Position numbers and translations under genes: made by a program
The notes under the pieces: generated by a model
Told to the model about the DNA's origin: nothing
Database searches by the model: none
Seen by the model: the letters and a program-made list of their open reading frames with translations, nothing else
In this document: positions 23,883-33,291 of the stretch, one piece after another
Numbering within the stretch: the stretch's first letter is position 1
Layout of the letters: each line of letters starts with the position of its first letter
Source of the DNA: DASUBN01 sp964584665
GTDB taxonomy: Bacteria > Pseudomonadota > Gammaproteobacteria > Natronospirales > REEB76
DNA: 64,000 bases
Reading direction: 5' to 3'
Assembly: GCA_964584665.1 (NCBI GenBank)
Contig: CAZPAO010000002.1
Location: 82,383-146,382, forward strand

Positions 23883-25436
23883 ATGACGAATATGACGACC
23901 CCAAAACCCCTGATCTTGGAACTGTGGCGCGAGGTGGGCCGGCATGCGGCCTTCGGCGATTCCGCCGCGGAACTGCTGAGACTGCTCTCGCCCCACCTGC
24001 CGGTGGAGGCGCTGGTGCTGGTGCACCTCCTGCCGGAGACCCATGCCGTCGAGGTGATGGTCCATGAACAGCGCGGCACGCCCCATACGGAAAACCGTGA
24101 GCCGCTGCGCCTCGGCGAACCGGGCTATGCCGCGCTCAAGCGCTGGTGCGGCCGCAGCGAAGTGGCGCGCTTCGGGGAGCCGCGGGACTGGCCGGCGCCC
24201 CTCGCCGCGCTCGGGCTCGGCTACGCGGAACGGGAAGTGCTGGCAGCGCCCCTGGGTGACGCCCACGCGCCCACCGGCGTGGTGCTGTTCGTGGCCGCGG
24301 CGAAGAAGAAGTTCACGAAGGAAGACGTGAAGCTCGCCGCCACCCTGCTGGATGCATTCAGCGCCGCCATGGACAACCACATCCGCCTGAAGGAGATGGC
24401 GCGCCTGAAGGACGCCGCCGAGGCGGACCGCCAGTCCCTGCTGGCGCGGCTCGGCCGCGAAGCCTTGGAAGACGACATCGTCGGTTCCAGCAGCGGACTC
24501 AAACCCGTGATGCAACGGGTCGCCATGGTGGCGACCTCGGACGCTTCGGTGCTGATCCTGGGTGAGACCGGCGCCGGCAAGGAGGTGGTGGCCCGCGCCA
24601 TCCATACCCGCTCCACCCGCGCCGCCGGACCCTTCATCCGCGTGAACTGCGGCGCCATCTCGCCGGAACTCATAGATTCGGAACTCTTCGGCCACGAGAA
24701 AGGCAGCTTCACCGGCGCCGTGGCACAGCGCCGCGGCTGGTTCGAGCGGGCCGACGGCGGCACCCTGTTCCTGGACGAGGTGGCGGAACTCCCCGCCTCC
24801 GCCCAGGTGCGCCTATTGCGCGTGCTACAGGACGGCCGCTTCCACCGTGTCGGCGGCGAGAAGGAGATCGAGGTGGACGTGCGCATAGTCGCCGCCACCC
24901 ACCGCGACATGGCCGCCATGGTGCAGCACCGCCAGTTCCGCGAAGACCTTTGGTATCGGATCGCGGTCTTCCCGATCATCCTGCCACCCCTGCGTGAACG
25001 GCAAGACGACATCCCGGAGCTCGCCCTGCACTTCGCGCGGCGCGCCTCGCGCCGGCTCGGCCTGCCGCCCTGCGAACCGACCCTCGCCGACATCGCCCTG
25101 CTCAAGGGCTATCCCTGGCCCGGCAACGTGCGGGAGATGTCCTCGGTGCTGGAACGGGCCGCGATCCTCGGCCAGGGCGAGCGCCTGGCGGTGGCGGCGG
25201 CCCTGGGACTGGATGTGAATCCCGCCCTGCCCGCCGGCAAAACCGCAACCGCCGGCGGTGTCGCCAGCCTGGACGCAGCCATCAAGGAGCACATCCAGGC
25301 CACCCTGCGCCATACCCGCGGCCGGGTCTCCGGTGAGCACGGTGCCGCGGCGCTGCTCAAGGTCAACGCCAACACGCTGCGCGCCAAGATGCGCAAGCTC
25401 AAGATCGAGGCGCGCGGCTTCAAAAAGGCTGGTTGA
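23883..25436 (+). CDS. sigma-54-dependent activator with GAF sensor domain
   Basis: 517 residues. A GAF-like domain (about 20-165) is followed by a short coiled linker, then an AAA+ domain: Walker A GETGAGKE (227-234), sigma-54 loop GSFTGA (274-279, Ser variant of GAFTGA) and Walker B TLFLDE (294-299), then R-fingers. A C-terminal Fis-type HTH follows (HGAAALLKVNANTLRAKMRKLKI). There is no receiver domain, so the GAF domain is the likely sensor, as in NorR/FhlA. It is divergent from sbp-cysTWA across a sigma-54 promoter and therefore probably activates sulfate uptake. No ribosome site is visible before ATG 23883; ATG 23892 is an alternative. Confidence 0.93.
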   Translation: MTNMTTPKPLILELWREVGRHAAFGDSAAELLRLLSPHLPVEALVLVHLLPETHAVEVMVHEQRGTPHTENREPLRLGEPGYAALKRWCGRSEVARFGEPRDWPAPLAALGLGYAEREVLAAPLGDAHAPTGVVLFVAAAKKKFTKEDVKLAATLLDAFSAAMDNHIRLKEMARLKDAAEADRQSLLARLGREALEDDIVGSSSGLKPVMQRVAMVATSDASVLILGETGAGKEVVARAIHTRSTRAAGPFIRVNCGAISPELIDSELFGHEKGSFTGAVAQRRGWFERADGGTLFLDEVAELPASAQVRLLRVLQDGRFHRVGGEKEIEVDVRIVAATHRDMAAMVQHRQFREDLWYRIAVFPIILPPLRERQDDIPELALHFARRASRRLGLPPCEPTLADIALLKGYPWPGNVREMSSVLERAAILGQGERLAVAAALGLDVNPALPAGKTATAGGVASLDAAIKEHIQATLRHTRGRVSGEHGAAALLKVNANTLRAKMRKLKIEARGFKKAG

Positions 25437-25448
25437 GCCTGAAAAGAA

Positions 25449-25478
25449 AAGGCCCACCCTCTTCCGAGGGTGGGCCTT
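25449..25478. terminator. bidirectional Rho-independent terminator
   Basis: AAGGCCCACCCTC (25449-25461), loop TTCC, GAGGGTGGGCCTT (25466-25478), with A-rich DNA on the left and TTTC on the right. It separates the convergent activator and DUF885 genes. Confidence 0.9.
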
Positions 25479-25490
25479 TCTCGTCCTTGA

Positions 25491-27266
25491 TTACTGTTTC
25501 GTGGCGAGTTGGCTCGGGATGAAGATGTCATCCACCGCCTTCTTCATCAGGTCCGGCGGCAAGAGGCCTTGGGCCAGCAGGAAGTCATTGAACTTCTGCC
25601 GGTCGAAGGCCGGCCCCAGCTTCACCTCGGTCTCGCCGCGCAGCTGCATGATGCGGGAGTAGCCGTAGTAATAGGCCGTGGCCTGGCCCGGAGAGATGAA
25701 GGTGTAGCGGTCCACCTCCGACTTGGCGAGGGCCGGCGACAGGCCCACCTCACGCTGCAGGAACTGGCGCGCCGCTTCCGGCGTCGTCATCCCCAGGTTC
25801 AGCATCGGGTCGAGGATGGCACGGGCCGCCCGTTGCAGGCGCATCTGCAGGGTGATGAGCTGGCCTTCGAGGGGCTCGTAGGGCTGCATCTCCGCCTCGG
25901 AGTAGAGGCCCCAGCCCTCCACGTTGGCGCTGTTGAAGGCGAAGAGGGCGCGGGCGATGGACACACCGTGCTCCACCATGGAGGCGAACTGCAGCTCATG
26001 GCCGGGACGCGCCTCGTGGGCGGTCAGGGTCCAGCCGGCGGCATCGAAGGTGAAGTCGTCGAACTTCTGCGGCGCCTGGCCTTCCTTGGGCGGCAGGTTC
26101 AGGGGCAGCACGAACTCGCCGTATTCCCCGGTGTTGCCGATGAGCCGCGGCGGCACCATGTGCGGGGCCGGGGTGGCGGCGGTCTCGGCGTCGGAAGCGA
26201 GGCGGATCGAGGCCTTGCGGTCCGGCAGCGTCACGACGTGTTGCTGACGGATGATGTCCTCGAGGGCAGCGAGGCGCTGCTGGTAGAAGGGCAGGATCGC
26301 GTCGCCGGTGATCTGCTGCTTCTTCAACTCGCGGATGACGTCGCGGTAGTCGGTGCTCTTGTAGCCCTTCTGCGCCGCCACCAGCGGCGCCAGCGCCTCC
26401 ATCTGGTGCTGGATCTCGGTGAAGGAGAACTGCGCCATGGCCATGAGCTGCTCCGGCGCGATGTCCACGCCCACCTGCTTCAGGTTGTCGGCATAGATCG
26501 CCGGCGGCAGGCGGTTCTCCTGGCGCGCGCGCGGCAGCACGTTCTTGGTCACCCAGTCGTTGTACTCCTGGTTCTGCTTCTCCAGCCTGGCGTAGTCGTC
26601 CTGCCAGCCGTCCAGCCCGCTCGCCGTGAAGAGCTGCTTGATGCCCTGCATGTACTGGGTGGTGTTGTCGATGTTCTGCTTCACCTCCTCCACGTAGGGG
26701 CCGGTGAGCTTCTTGTTGCCGAAGCCCTCGGCGGTGCGCTGCTCGGCCAGCAGCGTGAGCGCGGTGACGCCCTTGGCGTCGCCGGCATAGAGCTTGAAGC
26801 GGGTCAGCGCCGACTTCTGCCGCTCCTTCGCCACCTGCGGGTCCAGCAGGAAGCGGATGCCGCTGAACTCTATCTGCGCCACGTCGATGTAGTTCAGCAT
26901 GTAGTCGTGCTGCAGCTCGTTGCTGTGCTGGTTCTTCTCGGAGGAGTCGATGAGGATCTGCAGGTCCTGCTTCACCAGCGGGTCACGGGTGGTCTTGAAG
27001 CGCTTCTTCAGTTCCGCCAGGGCCGCTGCGCCGGCCTGCTGGCCGCGCTCGTAGACCCCGGGCTTCAGGTCGAAGATCTTGTCGTCGAGCCCGTCCACGC
27101 CGGTGCGGCCGGCGAACTCGGGGGCGAACTGGGCCGTCACCTTCAGCGGGATCATGGCGTTCTGGTTGCTCTCCTTGACCCAGGCCTGCTCGTCCGCCTG
27201 GGCGGCGGCGGCGGCCAAGAGCGCGCCGATGCAAAGGCCAAGCGCATGTTTCGTAAGGCGTTTCAT
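25491..27266 (-). CDS. DUF885 family zinc metallopeptidase-like protein, exported
   Basis: 591 residues. A signal peptide (MKRLTKHALGLCIGALLAAAAAQA) precedes a long helical protein with HEARPGHELQ about two-thirds along and NVEGWGLYSEAEM after it. These match the HEAxPGHxxQ and EGWAxY motifs of DUF885 proteins, a gluzincin-like group. Activity is presumed peptidase and the substrate is unknown. ATG 27266 has GAGGGA seven bases upstream and gives the signal peptide. The 31 in-frame codons before it do not look like coding sequence. Confidence 0.9.
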   Translation of the reverse strand: MKRLTKHALGLCIGALLAAAAAQADEQAWVKESNQNAMIPLKVTAQFAPEFAGRTGVDGLDDKIFDLKPGVYERGQQAGAAALAELKKRFKTTRDPLVKQDLQILIDSSEKNQHSNELQHDYMLNYIDVAQIEFSGIRFLLDPQVAKERQKSALTRFKLYAGDAKGVTALTLLAEQRTAEGFGNKKLTGPYVEEVKQNIDNTTQYMQGIKQLFTASGLDGWQDDYARLEKQNQEYNDWVTKNVLPRARQENRLPPAIYADNLKQVGVDIAPEQLMAMAQFSFTEIQHQMEALAPLVAAQKGYKSTDYRDVIRELKKQQITGDAILPFYQQRLAALEDIIRQQHVVTLPDRKASIRLASDAETAATPAPHMVPPRLIGNTGEYGEFVLPLNLPPKEGQAPQKFDDFTFDAAGWTLTAHEARPGHELQFASMVEHGVSIARALFAFNSANVEGWGLYSEAEMQPYEPLEGQLITLQMRLQRAARAILDPMLNLGMTTPEAARQFLQREVGLSPALAKSEVDRYTFISPGQATAYYYGYSRIMQLRGETEVKLGPAFDRQKFNDFLLAQGLLPPDLMKKAVDDIFIPSQLATKQ

Positions 27267-27384
27267 GGGGACTTCCCTCAGGTGACGGTTATATGGAGAC
27301 CACAGCATCGGCCGCGGCCTAGATACATAGACCGCGGGGGCGAGCCGGGGTGCCCGCATCCGGGAGGATTTTTACGCGGGGAAC

Positions 27385-28647
27385 TCAGGTCGTGGCGTCG
27401 CCCATGTCCGCTCCGGGGGGCGGCGCGGTCTTGTGGATGCGCTTCTGCTCGTACATGGCCCGGTCGGCGATGTTCACCGCGACACGCAGGCTCGCGAGGT
27501 CGGTGTAATCGGCGCCGCCGGTGCTCACTTCCAGGGCCAGCGGCACCTGCTTCGGCGCGAACACCATCGGCGGCGTGTCGTGCAGCAACTCGTTCAGGCG
27601 CGGCGCCACGCTGGCATAGGTGGCGCCGGGCAGGAGCAGCAGGAACTCGTCGCCGCCCCAGCGGTAGAGCTGGTCGGCGGGCCGCAAGCCGCCGCGCAGG
27701 GTGGTGACGAAGTGACGCAACAACTCGTCGCCCGCCTCGTGGCCGTGGCTGTCGTTGACGCGCTTCAGGTTGTCCAGATCAAAGATGAAGACAGACCCGA
27801 AAGTGGAGCCGGCGCTCTGCAGGAACACGCCGCGGGTGAAGGCCAGCCGGTTGTAGACGCCCGTGAGGGGATCCGTGAGGGATTCGTGCAGCAGCTTCTC
27901 GTGGGCCACCGCCAGCTCCGCATGGGCGGCGTTGGTCTCGCGGCGCGCATCCTCCAGCAGCATCAGCACCATGCCGCAGGCGAGCAGGATCTGCAGCAGC
28001 GCGTCCAGGTAGCCGTTGTAGCGGTCGAGCTGGTCCACGAAGGCGCTGAGCAGCGCCGGCAGGCTGTGCTGCATCTTATATATACCGAGTCCGTAGCAGC
28101 ACCAGAGCAGGCCATACAGGATGAAGGTGGTGGCGGTGACCTCCGCCCCCAGGCTGCGCCGGATGCGCGGCAGCCGGAGCAGACGGAACGCTGAATACGC
28201 GAGGCCGAGGATGCTGAGCACGCTCTGCAGGAGGAGCAGGCGCGCGAGGTCGCCGGACCAGGGCACGCTCGCCAAGGTGCAGATCAACACCGCCAGCGCG
28301 CCCTGCTGCAGGAAGCGCGGCGGCAGCTTGCCGTCCACGTATTCGAGGGTGCCGGCCAGCAGCAGCAGCAGGAAAGAGAGCTTGGAGGCTTGGTACAGGA
28401 GCAGCACTGAACCGTTGAGGAGGGTATTGGACGGGGTGAGGTGCGGCAGGCCGTAGAAGCCCACCGCGAGGAACAGGAGTGCCGCCAAGAGCGCCACCCA
28501 GCCCTGGGTCCAGAGGCGGAAGAAGCGGGAGCGACGGCCGGCATGCTGCTTGAGGAGGAAGAAGAAAAACCATAGCAGCGCGCTGATGCCGATCTGCACG
28601 CACAGACCGATCAACGCGATCAGGCTCCAAAGTTCCTTCTCTGTCAC
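27385..28647 (-). CDS. membrane diguanylate cyclase, 7TM-type N-terminus (paralog 1)
   Basis: 420 residues. About seven hydrophobic helices (residues 1-230) are followed by a short coiled segment (LEDARRETNAAHAELAVAHEKLLHES) and a GGDEF domain with intact RWGGDEF. An I-site RPAD lies five residues before it. It should make cyclic di-GMP under product inhibition in response to a membrane signal. GTG 28647 was chosen because hydrophobic homology with the paralog at 29664 begins there and AAGGGG lies 10 bases upstream; further in-frame sequence would overlap the divergent gene. Confidence 0.88.
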   Translation of the reverse strand: MTEKELWSLIALIGLCVQIGISALLWFFFFLLKQHAGRRSRFFRLWTQGWVALLAALLFLAVGFYGLPHLTPSNTLLNGSVLLLYQASKLSFLLLLLAGTLEYVDGKLPPRFLQQGALAVLICTLASVPWSGDLARLLLLQSVLSILGLAYSAFRLLRLPRIRRSLGAEVTATTFILYGLLWCCYGLGIYKMQHSLPALLSAFVDQLDRYNGYLDALLQILLACGMVLMLLEDARRETNAAHAELAVAHEKLLHESLTDPLTGVYNRLAFTRGVFLQSAGSTFGSVFIFDLDNLKRVNDSHGHEAGDELLRHFVTTLRGGLRPADQLYRWGGDEFLLLLPGATYASVAPRLNELLHDTPPMVFAPKQVPLALEVSTGGADYTDLASLRVAVNIADRAMYEQKRIHKTAPPPGADMGDATT

Positions 28648-28822
28648 TTCCAGCACACCCCTTGAGGCACGGAAAGTATAGGCGCCAACCGGCGGAAGTG
28701 TGGGCGAGATGCCCTCCTGGACCCGGTCTATACTTGCCGGGCCGCGACCCGGGCAGGCCAGACATGACAGCCTGTCGCGACACCGGATCCGAGGGTGAAA
28801 ACAAAATCTGGGGGATATACGC

Positions 28823-29623
28823 ATGATCTCGAATATGCAGGCCCTACGCAGCATCCTGCTCCCGGCCCTATTGCTGGGCGGCAGCGTGGCCCAGGCCGAC
28901 ACCGGCAGTGACTGGCTCGCCAAGCTGACGGCCCCGCCCAAGACCCTGGCGGATGCCCAGGCCCAGTGCGGCGAGAACGCGCCGCATCCCTGGACCTGGG
29001 ACAAGTTCTCGGACCAGATCCAGGCCGCCTCGGACAAGCTGGAGACTGCCGCGCGCGCCAAGATGTCGGACCCGAAGTACCAGCAGGAGTTGGCGGAGAA
29101 ATCCATGGCCGCCTCCATGGACCCGCAATCGGCCATGGCGCAGATGCAATACGCCCAGTACATCTCGGGCCTCGGCACCTCCTCGCCCGATGTGACGGGT
29201 GAGAAGCTCTTCGATCCCCTGTACGAGAAAGCCCAGGCGGATGCCGCCGCGGCCGTGAAGGCGAACAATGCCAAGATCAGCAAATGCCCCAAGGTCCCGG
29301 GCGGCGAAGACGGTCCCTACCCCGCGCCTTTCTGCCAGAAGCCCATCGATGCGGACAGCGCCGTGAAGAAGAACGCCGTCGCCAACCAGTATCTGGCCTC
29401 CGTGGCAAAGGCCTGGCCGGGTCATCTGAAAGACGCCCAGGACTATTTCAAGAAGATCAACGTGGTGCCGGATGGGGTGGACCCGAGCAACATGAACGTG
29501 CAGATACAGCGGGACAACATCCCCATGCAGGAACTGGGATCGGTGAAGAAGATGTCTGAGTTGTCCGAGAAGGCCTGCCAGAACGCGGTCGAGATCGCCA
29601 ACCTCTACGTCAGCGGCGGATGA
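28823..29623 (+). CDS. secreted protein of unknown function between two diguanylate cyclases
   Basis: 266 residues. A signal peptide (about MISNMQALRSILLPALLLGGSVAQA) is followed by a soluble, mostly helical protein with scattered Cys residues (AQCGEN, ISKCPKV, PFCQKP, EKACQN), which could form two disulfides in the periplasm. GGGGGATATACGC precedes ATG 28823. I do not recognise a family. It lies between, and points into the 3' end of, two paralogous membrane cyclases, so it may be their periplasmic partner; this is inference. Confidence 0.72.
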   Translation: MISNMQALRSILLPALLLGGSVAQADTGSDWLAKLTAPPKTLADAQAQCGENAPHPWTWDKFSDQIQAASDKLETAARAKMSDPKYQQELAEKSMAASMDPQSAMAQMQYAQYISGLGTSSPDVTGEKLFDPLYEKAQADAAAAVKANNAKISKCPKVPGGEDGPYPAPFCQKPIDADSAVKKNAVANQYLASVAKAWPGHLKDAQDYFKKINVVPDGVDPSNMNVQIQRDNIPMQELGSVKKMSELSEKACQNAVEIANLYVSGG

Positions 29624-29663
29624 TGCCGGGACCCGTCGGCGCCACGGGGCGCCGGCGGGCCGC

Positions 29664-30911
29664 TCACGCGCCCTTGCGTTCCCGCTTGGCGCTGTACATG
29701 GCGCGGTCCGCATCGTGCACCGCCGCCTCCAGCTGCTCCACGCTGCGGAAATCCGCCACCCCGATGCTGGCACTGACCGAGAAGCTCAGGCCTGACTCGG
29801 AGAACTCGACGGGGGGCGCGCCGGAGATGAGTTCGCGCATGCGCTTCTCCACCACCGAAGCCACCGCCCGTGGCATCACCAGCAGGAACTCGTCTCCGCC
29901 CAGGCGGTAGAGCTTGTCGTTCGAACGCAGGCCCGCGCGCAGGATGTTGGCGAAATGCACCAGCAACGCGTCGCCGTACTTGTGACCGTGCCGGTCGTTC
30001 ACGTCCTTGAGGTTGTCGAGGTCGAACACCGCCAGTGCGCCGAAGCTGCCGCGGGCGTCCTCGAGGCCGGCGCCCTCGTTGAAGGCGCGGCGGTTGTAGG
30101 CGCCGGTGAGGGAATCCAGGAAGGATTCGCGCAGGAGCTGCTCATGGGCGATGCGCAGTTCCCGGTGGGCGCTGTCGATCTCGCGGCGCGCATCCTCGAA
30201 CAGCACCAGCACCATGCCGACCGCCAGCAGCATGTCCAGGATCAGGTCGAAGTAGACGTTGCGGCCGCTGAAGAAGCTCCAGGCGCCCGCGCCCACGCCG
30301 AGCTGCGGGTAGAAATGGAAAGTGAAGGCCATGAGGTAGGCGACCCACAGCAGCATGCTGAGCAGGAGCACCCCGGCGGTGGTGCGGGTGCCGAGGCTAT
30401 GGCGCATGCGCGGCAACAGCAGCAGCGCGGACGCGCACCAGCCGAACATGAGCACGTTGGCGAAGGCCTGCCAGAACAGCACGCCCACCGAATCGCGGGT
30501 CAGCACCACCGACACCAGCGAGAGGGCGCTGGCGGCGGCCCACAGGTACTTGAGGTAGCGCAGCGGCGGGTCGGCGAGCCCGCCCACATAGAGCAACGTG
30601 CCCCGGAGCAGCAGGATCAGGAACGCGAGCTTGCCGAACTGATAGATGAAGTAGCAGATGCGCGTGACGATGGCATCTTCCGCGGCGGGCCCCCCGAGCA
30701 GGTGCGGCAGCAGGATGTAGCGCAGCGACAGCACCGTCAGCGCCGTCGCGAGCGCGATCCAGGAGTTGCTCCAGGCATAGAAATACGCGCGCCGGTCGGC
30801 ATACCGCCTGAGCAGTACGAACAGGACCACCAGGAGCAGCACCGTGGCTGCCTGGCTGATGAGCCCCAGGTATTGGATCAGTACCTGGGTGGATAGCGGG
30901 ACCGGCGCCAT
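29664..30911 (-). CDS. membrane diguanylate cyclase, 7TM-type N-terminus (paralog 2)
   Basis: 415 residues. A seven-helix N-terminal domain resembles that of 27385-28647 (AWSNSWIALATALTVLSLRY; LLRGTLLYVGG), then FEDARREIDSAHRELRIAHEQLLRES and a GGDEF domain with RLGGDEF and I-site RSND five residues before. It should make c-di-GMP in response to a membrane-borne or periplasmic cue. ATG 30911 follows a G-rich ribosome site. It is convergent with the secreted-protein gene (28823) and divergent from the GGDEF-EAL gene (31208). Confidence 0.92.
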   Translation of the reverse strand: MAPVPLSTQVLIQYLGLISQAATVLLLVVLFVLLRRYADRRAYFYAWSNSWIALATALTVLSLRYILLPHLLGGPAAEDAIVTRICYFIYQFGKLAFLILLLRGTLLYVGGLADPPLRYLKYLWAAASALSLVSVVLTRDSVGVLFWQAFANVLMFGWCASALLLLPRMRHSLGTRTTAGVLLLSMLLWVAYLMAFTFHFYPQLGVGAGAWSFFSGRNVYFDLILDMLLAVGMVLVLFEDARREIDSAHRELRIAHEQLLRESFLDSLTGAYNRRAFNEGAGLEDARGSFGALAVFDLDNLKDVNDRHGHKYGDALLVHFANILRAGLRSNDKLYRLGGDEFLLVMPRAVASVVEKRMRELISGAPPVEFSESGLSFSVSASIGVADFRSVEQLEAAVHDADRAMYSAKRERKGA

Positions 30912-31207
30912 GCCTCCCCCCAAAATGGCTCGAAAACACTGAGGACTGAGGGCCTGCTGGCCCTTCTTGTTAAGGAGATGATGCTCCGCCGCGCCGCGGG
31001 CCTCAAGGCCGCCGGTCGGCCCCCAAGCACCGTCCGACACATACCTGGAACCACTCCATCCCCCCGGGAAATTCCCGCACCGGGATCGGCCCCGGGCTCT
31101 GGACAGGTCCCATCCCGAGCCGGCACACTGCGCGCGGATTCTTGGCAACTTAAAAAACTCCATCCAGAAGCCCGCAGAAGACGGGACGGAGGAGACCGGG
31201 AGACGTG

Positions 31208-33223
31208 ATGGCGATAGCCACCATGGTGGACCCGCGCGTGCCCAGCCGCGATGTCGGCCGGCACGTGCAGGCGGAACTGACGAACCTGCTCTACCACAAC
31301 ACCCGCGGGATGCATCTCGCCGGGTTCGCCGTCGCCCTGCTGCTGATCGTCACGCTGCGCGCCACCGCACTCTCCCCCTGGCTGCTCGGCAGCTGGCTCG
31401 TCTACATGACCGCGGTGGAGGCCGTACGCGGCCTGCTCAGCCGCCGTTTCCGCCACAGCGCCATCGCGCTCGGCGACAGCCGCAGCTGGCGCCGCCGCTT
31501 CATCGCCGGCACGCTCGCCTCCTCGCTCGGCTGGGGCGCCGCGGCAGCGCTGCTGTTCCCCCAGAACGACGTGGCGCACCAGCTCTTCCTCACCATGGTG
31601 GTGCTGGGCGCCTGCGCCGTGACCATGCCCGCGCTCGCCGCGGACCTCGGCTGCTACATCCTGTTCCTGTTGCCGGCGGCGCTGCCGCTGGCGGCGCACC
31701 TCGTGGCGGAGGGCGGCGAGATCCAGCTCATCGCCGGCATCATGTCCTGCGTCGGCATCGTGCTGCTGGTGCGCATGGCCTTCGGCACCCACAAGCGCCT
31801 GGTGGAGCAGCTCAACATCCGCTTCGCGGTGGCCGACATCGCCGAGGAACTGCGCAACGAGATGGCCGACCGGCGCCGCGCCGAGGAGCAGCTCACCCAG
31901 CTCGCCAACTACGACCCCCTCACCGGCCTCGCCAACCGCACGCTGTGCGAGCACAAGCTGGGCCGCGCCATCGTGCGCGCCCGCAGCGGCGATGCGCAGC
32001 TGGCGGTGCTGTTCCTGGACCTGGACCGTTTCAAGACCATCAACGACTCCCTCGGCCACAACATCGGCGACGAGGTGCTTAAGCGCGTGGCGCAGCGCCT
32101 GCAGCGCTCGGTGACCGAGCGCGACACCGTGGCGCGGCTCTCGGGTGACGAGTTCATCCTGCTCATCGAGGACGCGGAGGACCGCGAGGACCTCACCATG
32201 CTCTCGGACCGCATCCTGCGCGTCATCGGCAAGCCGATGTTGCTCGGCGAGACGGAGCTGCGCATCACCGCCAGCATCGGCATCACGCTGCTGGCGGAGG
32301 ACAGCCCGGACGTGAAGAGCCTCTTGGCCAACGCCGACACGGCCCTCTACCGCGCCAAGAAGCTCGGCCGCAACTGCGCCGAGTTCTTCACCCCCGACAT
32401 GCACGAGGCCGCGCTGCAGCGCCTCAAGCGCGAGGTGGAGCTGCGCAAGGCCCTGCGCCGCGACGAGTTGAAGCTGCATTACCAGCCGCTCTACGACCTG
32501 CCCAGCGGCAAGCTCATGGGCGTGGAGGCGCTGGTGCGCTGGCAGAGCCACGAGTTCGGCCTGGTGCCGCCCTCGGAGTTCATCCCGCTGGCTGAAGAGA
32601 CCGGGCTCATCATCCCCATCGGCGAATGGGTGCTGCACGAGGCCTGCCGCCAGGCGGTGCGCTGGCGCACCATCACCGGCGAGCATTTCCACATCGCCGT
32701 GAACCTCTCGGCCCGCCAGTTCACCCAGCCGGACCTCGCGGGCAGCGTCGGCCGCATCCTCGGCGAGACCGGGCTGCCGCCCTCGGCGCTGCTGCTGGAG
32801 ATCACCGAGAGCGTGACCCTCGGCAACGAGGAAGGGAACATGGCCGAACTGCGCAAGCTGCGCGGGCTCGGCATCCGCCTGGCGCTGGACGACTTCGGCA
32901 CCGGCAACTCCTCGCTGCGATACCTGAAGCGGTTCCCCATCCAGGTGCTGAAGCTGGATCAGAGCTTCGTGCGCGACGTGGCTCACGATCCGCAGGATGC
33001 GGCGGTGGCCCGTGCCACCATCCGCCTCGCCAACACCTTGGGGCTGCACGTGGTGGCCGAGGGCGTGGAGAACGAGGCCCAGCTCGCCTGGCTGCAGGCG
33101 GAGAGCTGCGCCTTCATCCAGGGCTACCTGCTCAGCGAACCCCTCGACGAGGAGGCCTGCGAGAAGCTGCTCACCCTCGGCGCCCAGGCCGCATCGATCA
33201 TCACCAACCGCTCCCTGAACTGA
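31208..33223 (+). CDS. membrane GGDEF-EAL protein (c-di-GMP metabolism)
   Basis: 671 residues. A helical membrane region (about 35-195) is followed by a GGDEF domain with the variant RLSGDEF and no RxxD I-site, then an EAL domain with GVEALVRW, NLSARQF, ITESV, DDFGTGNSSL and KLDQSFVRD. The EAL catalytic set looks intact, so phosphodiesterase activity is likely; the SGDEF half may be active or a GTP sensor. ATG 31208 has GGGAG five bases upstream; a GTG just before it is in frame. It is divergent from the cyclase at 29664 across a 296-bp gap that shows no other clear element. Confidence 0.95.
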   Translation: MAIATMVDPRVPSRDVGRHVQAELTNLLYHNTRGMHLAGFAVALLLIVTLRATALSPWLLGSWLVYMTAVEAVRGLLSRRFRHSAIALGDSRSWRRRFIAGTLASSLGWGAAAALLFPQNDVAHQLFLTMVVLGACAVTMPALAADLGCYILFLLPAALPLAAHLVAEGGEIQLIAGIMSCVGIVLLVRMAFGTHKRLVEQLNIRFAVADIAEELRNEMADRRRAEEQLTQLANYDPLTGLANRTLCEHKLGRAIVRARSGDAQLAVLFLDLDRFKTINDSLGHNIGDEVLKRVAQRLQRSVTERDTVARLSGDEFILLIEDAEDREDLTMLSDRILRVIGKPMLLGETELRITASIGITLLAEDSPDVKSLLANADTALYRAKKLGRNCAEFFTPDMHEAALQRLKREVELRKALRRDELKLHYQPLYDLPSGKLMGVEALVRWQSHEFGLVPPSEFIPLAEETGLIIPIGEWVLHEACRQAVRWRTITGEHFHIAVNLSARQFTQPDLAGSVGRILGETGLPPSALLLEITESVTLGNEEGNMAELRKLRGLGIRLALDDFGTGNSSLRYLKRFPIQVLKLDQSFVRDVAHDPQDAAVARATIRLANTLGLHVVAEGVENEAQLAWLQAESCAFIQGYLLSEPLDEEACEKLLTLGAQAASIITNRSLN

Positions 33224-33291
33224 GGGGCCGCCGCGCGGCGTGCGCGCGGCCCTTCTGCTAACATCGGGCCACGATCCCTTCGCGGCCGCGC

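Noticed and set aside
25509..27707. Plus-strand 732-codon frame opposite the DUF885 gene
   Set aside because: Antisense shadow; the minus strand has a signal peptide and metallopeptidase motifs.
28647..29292. N-terminal extension of the first membrane cyclase to 29292
   Set aside because: The extra 215 codons are antisense to the secreted-protein gene and lack homology to the paralogous cyclase.
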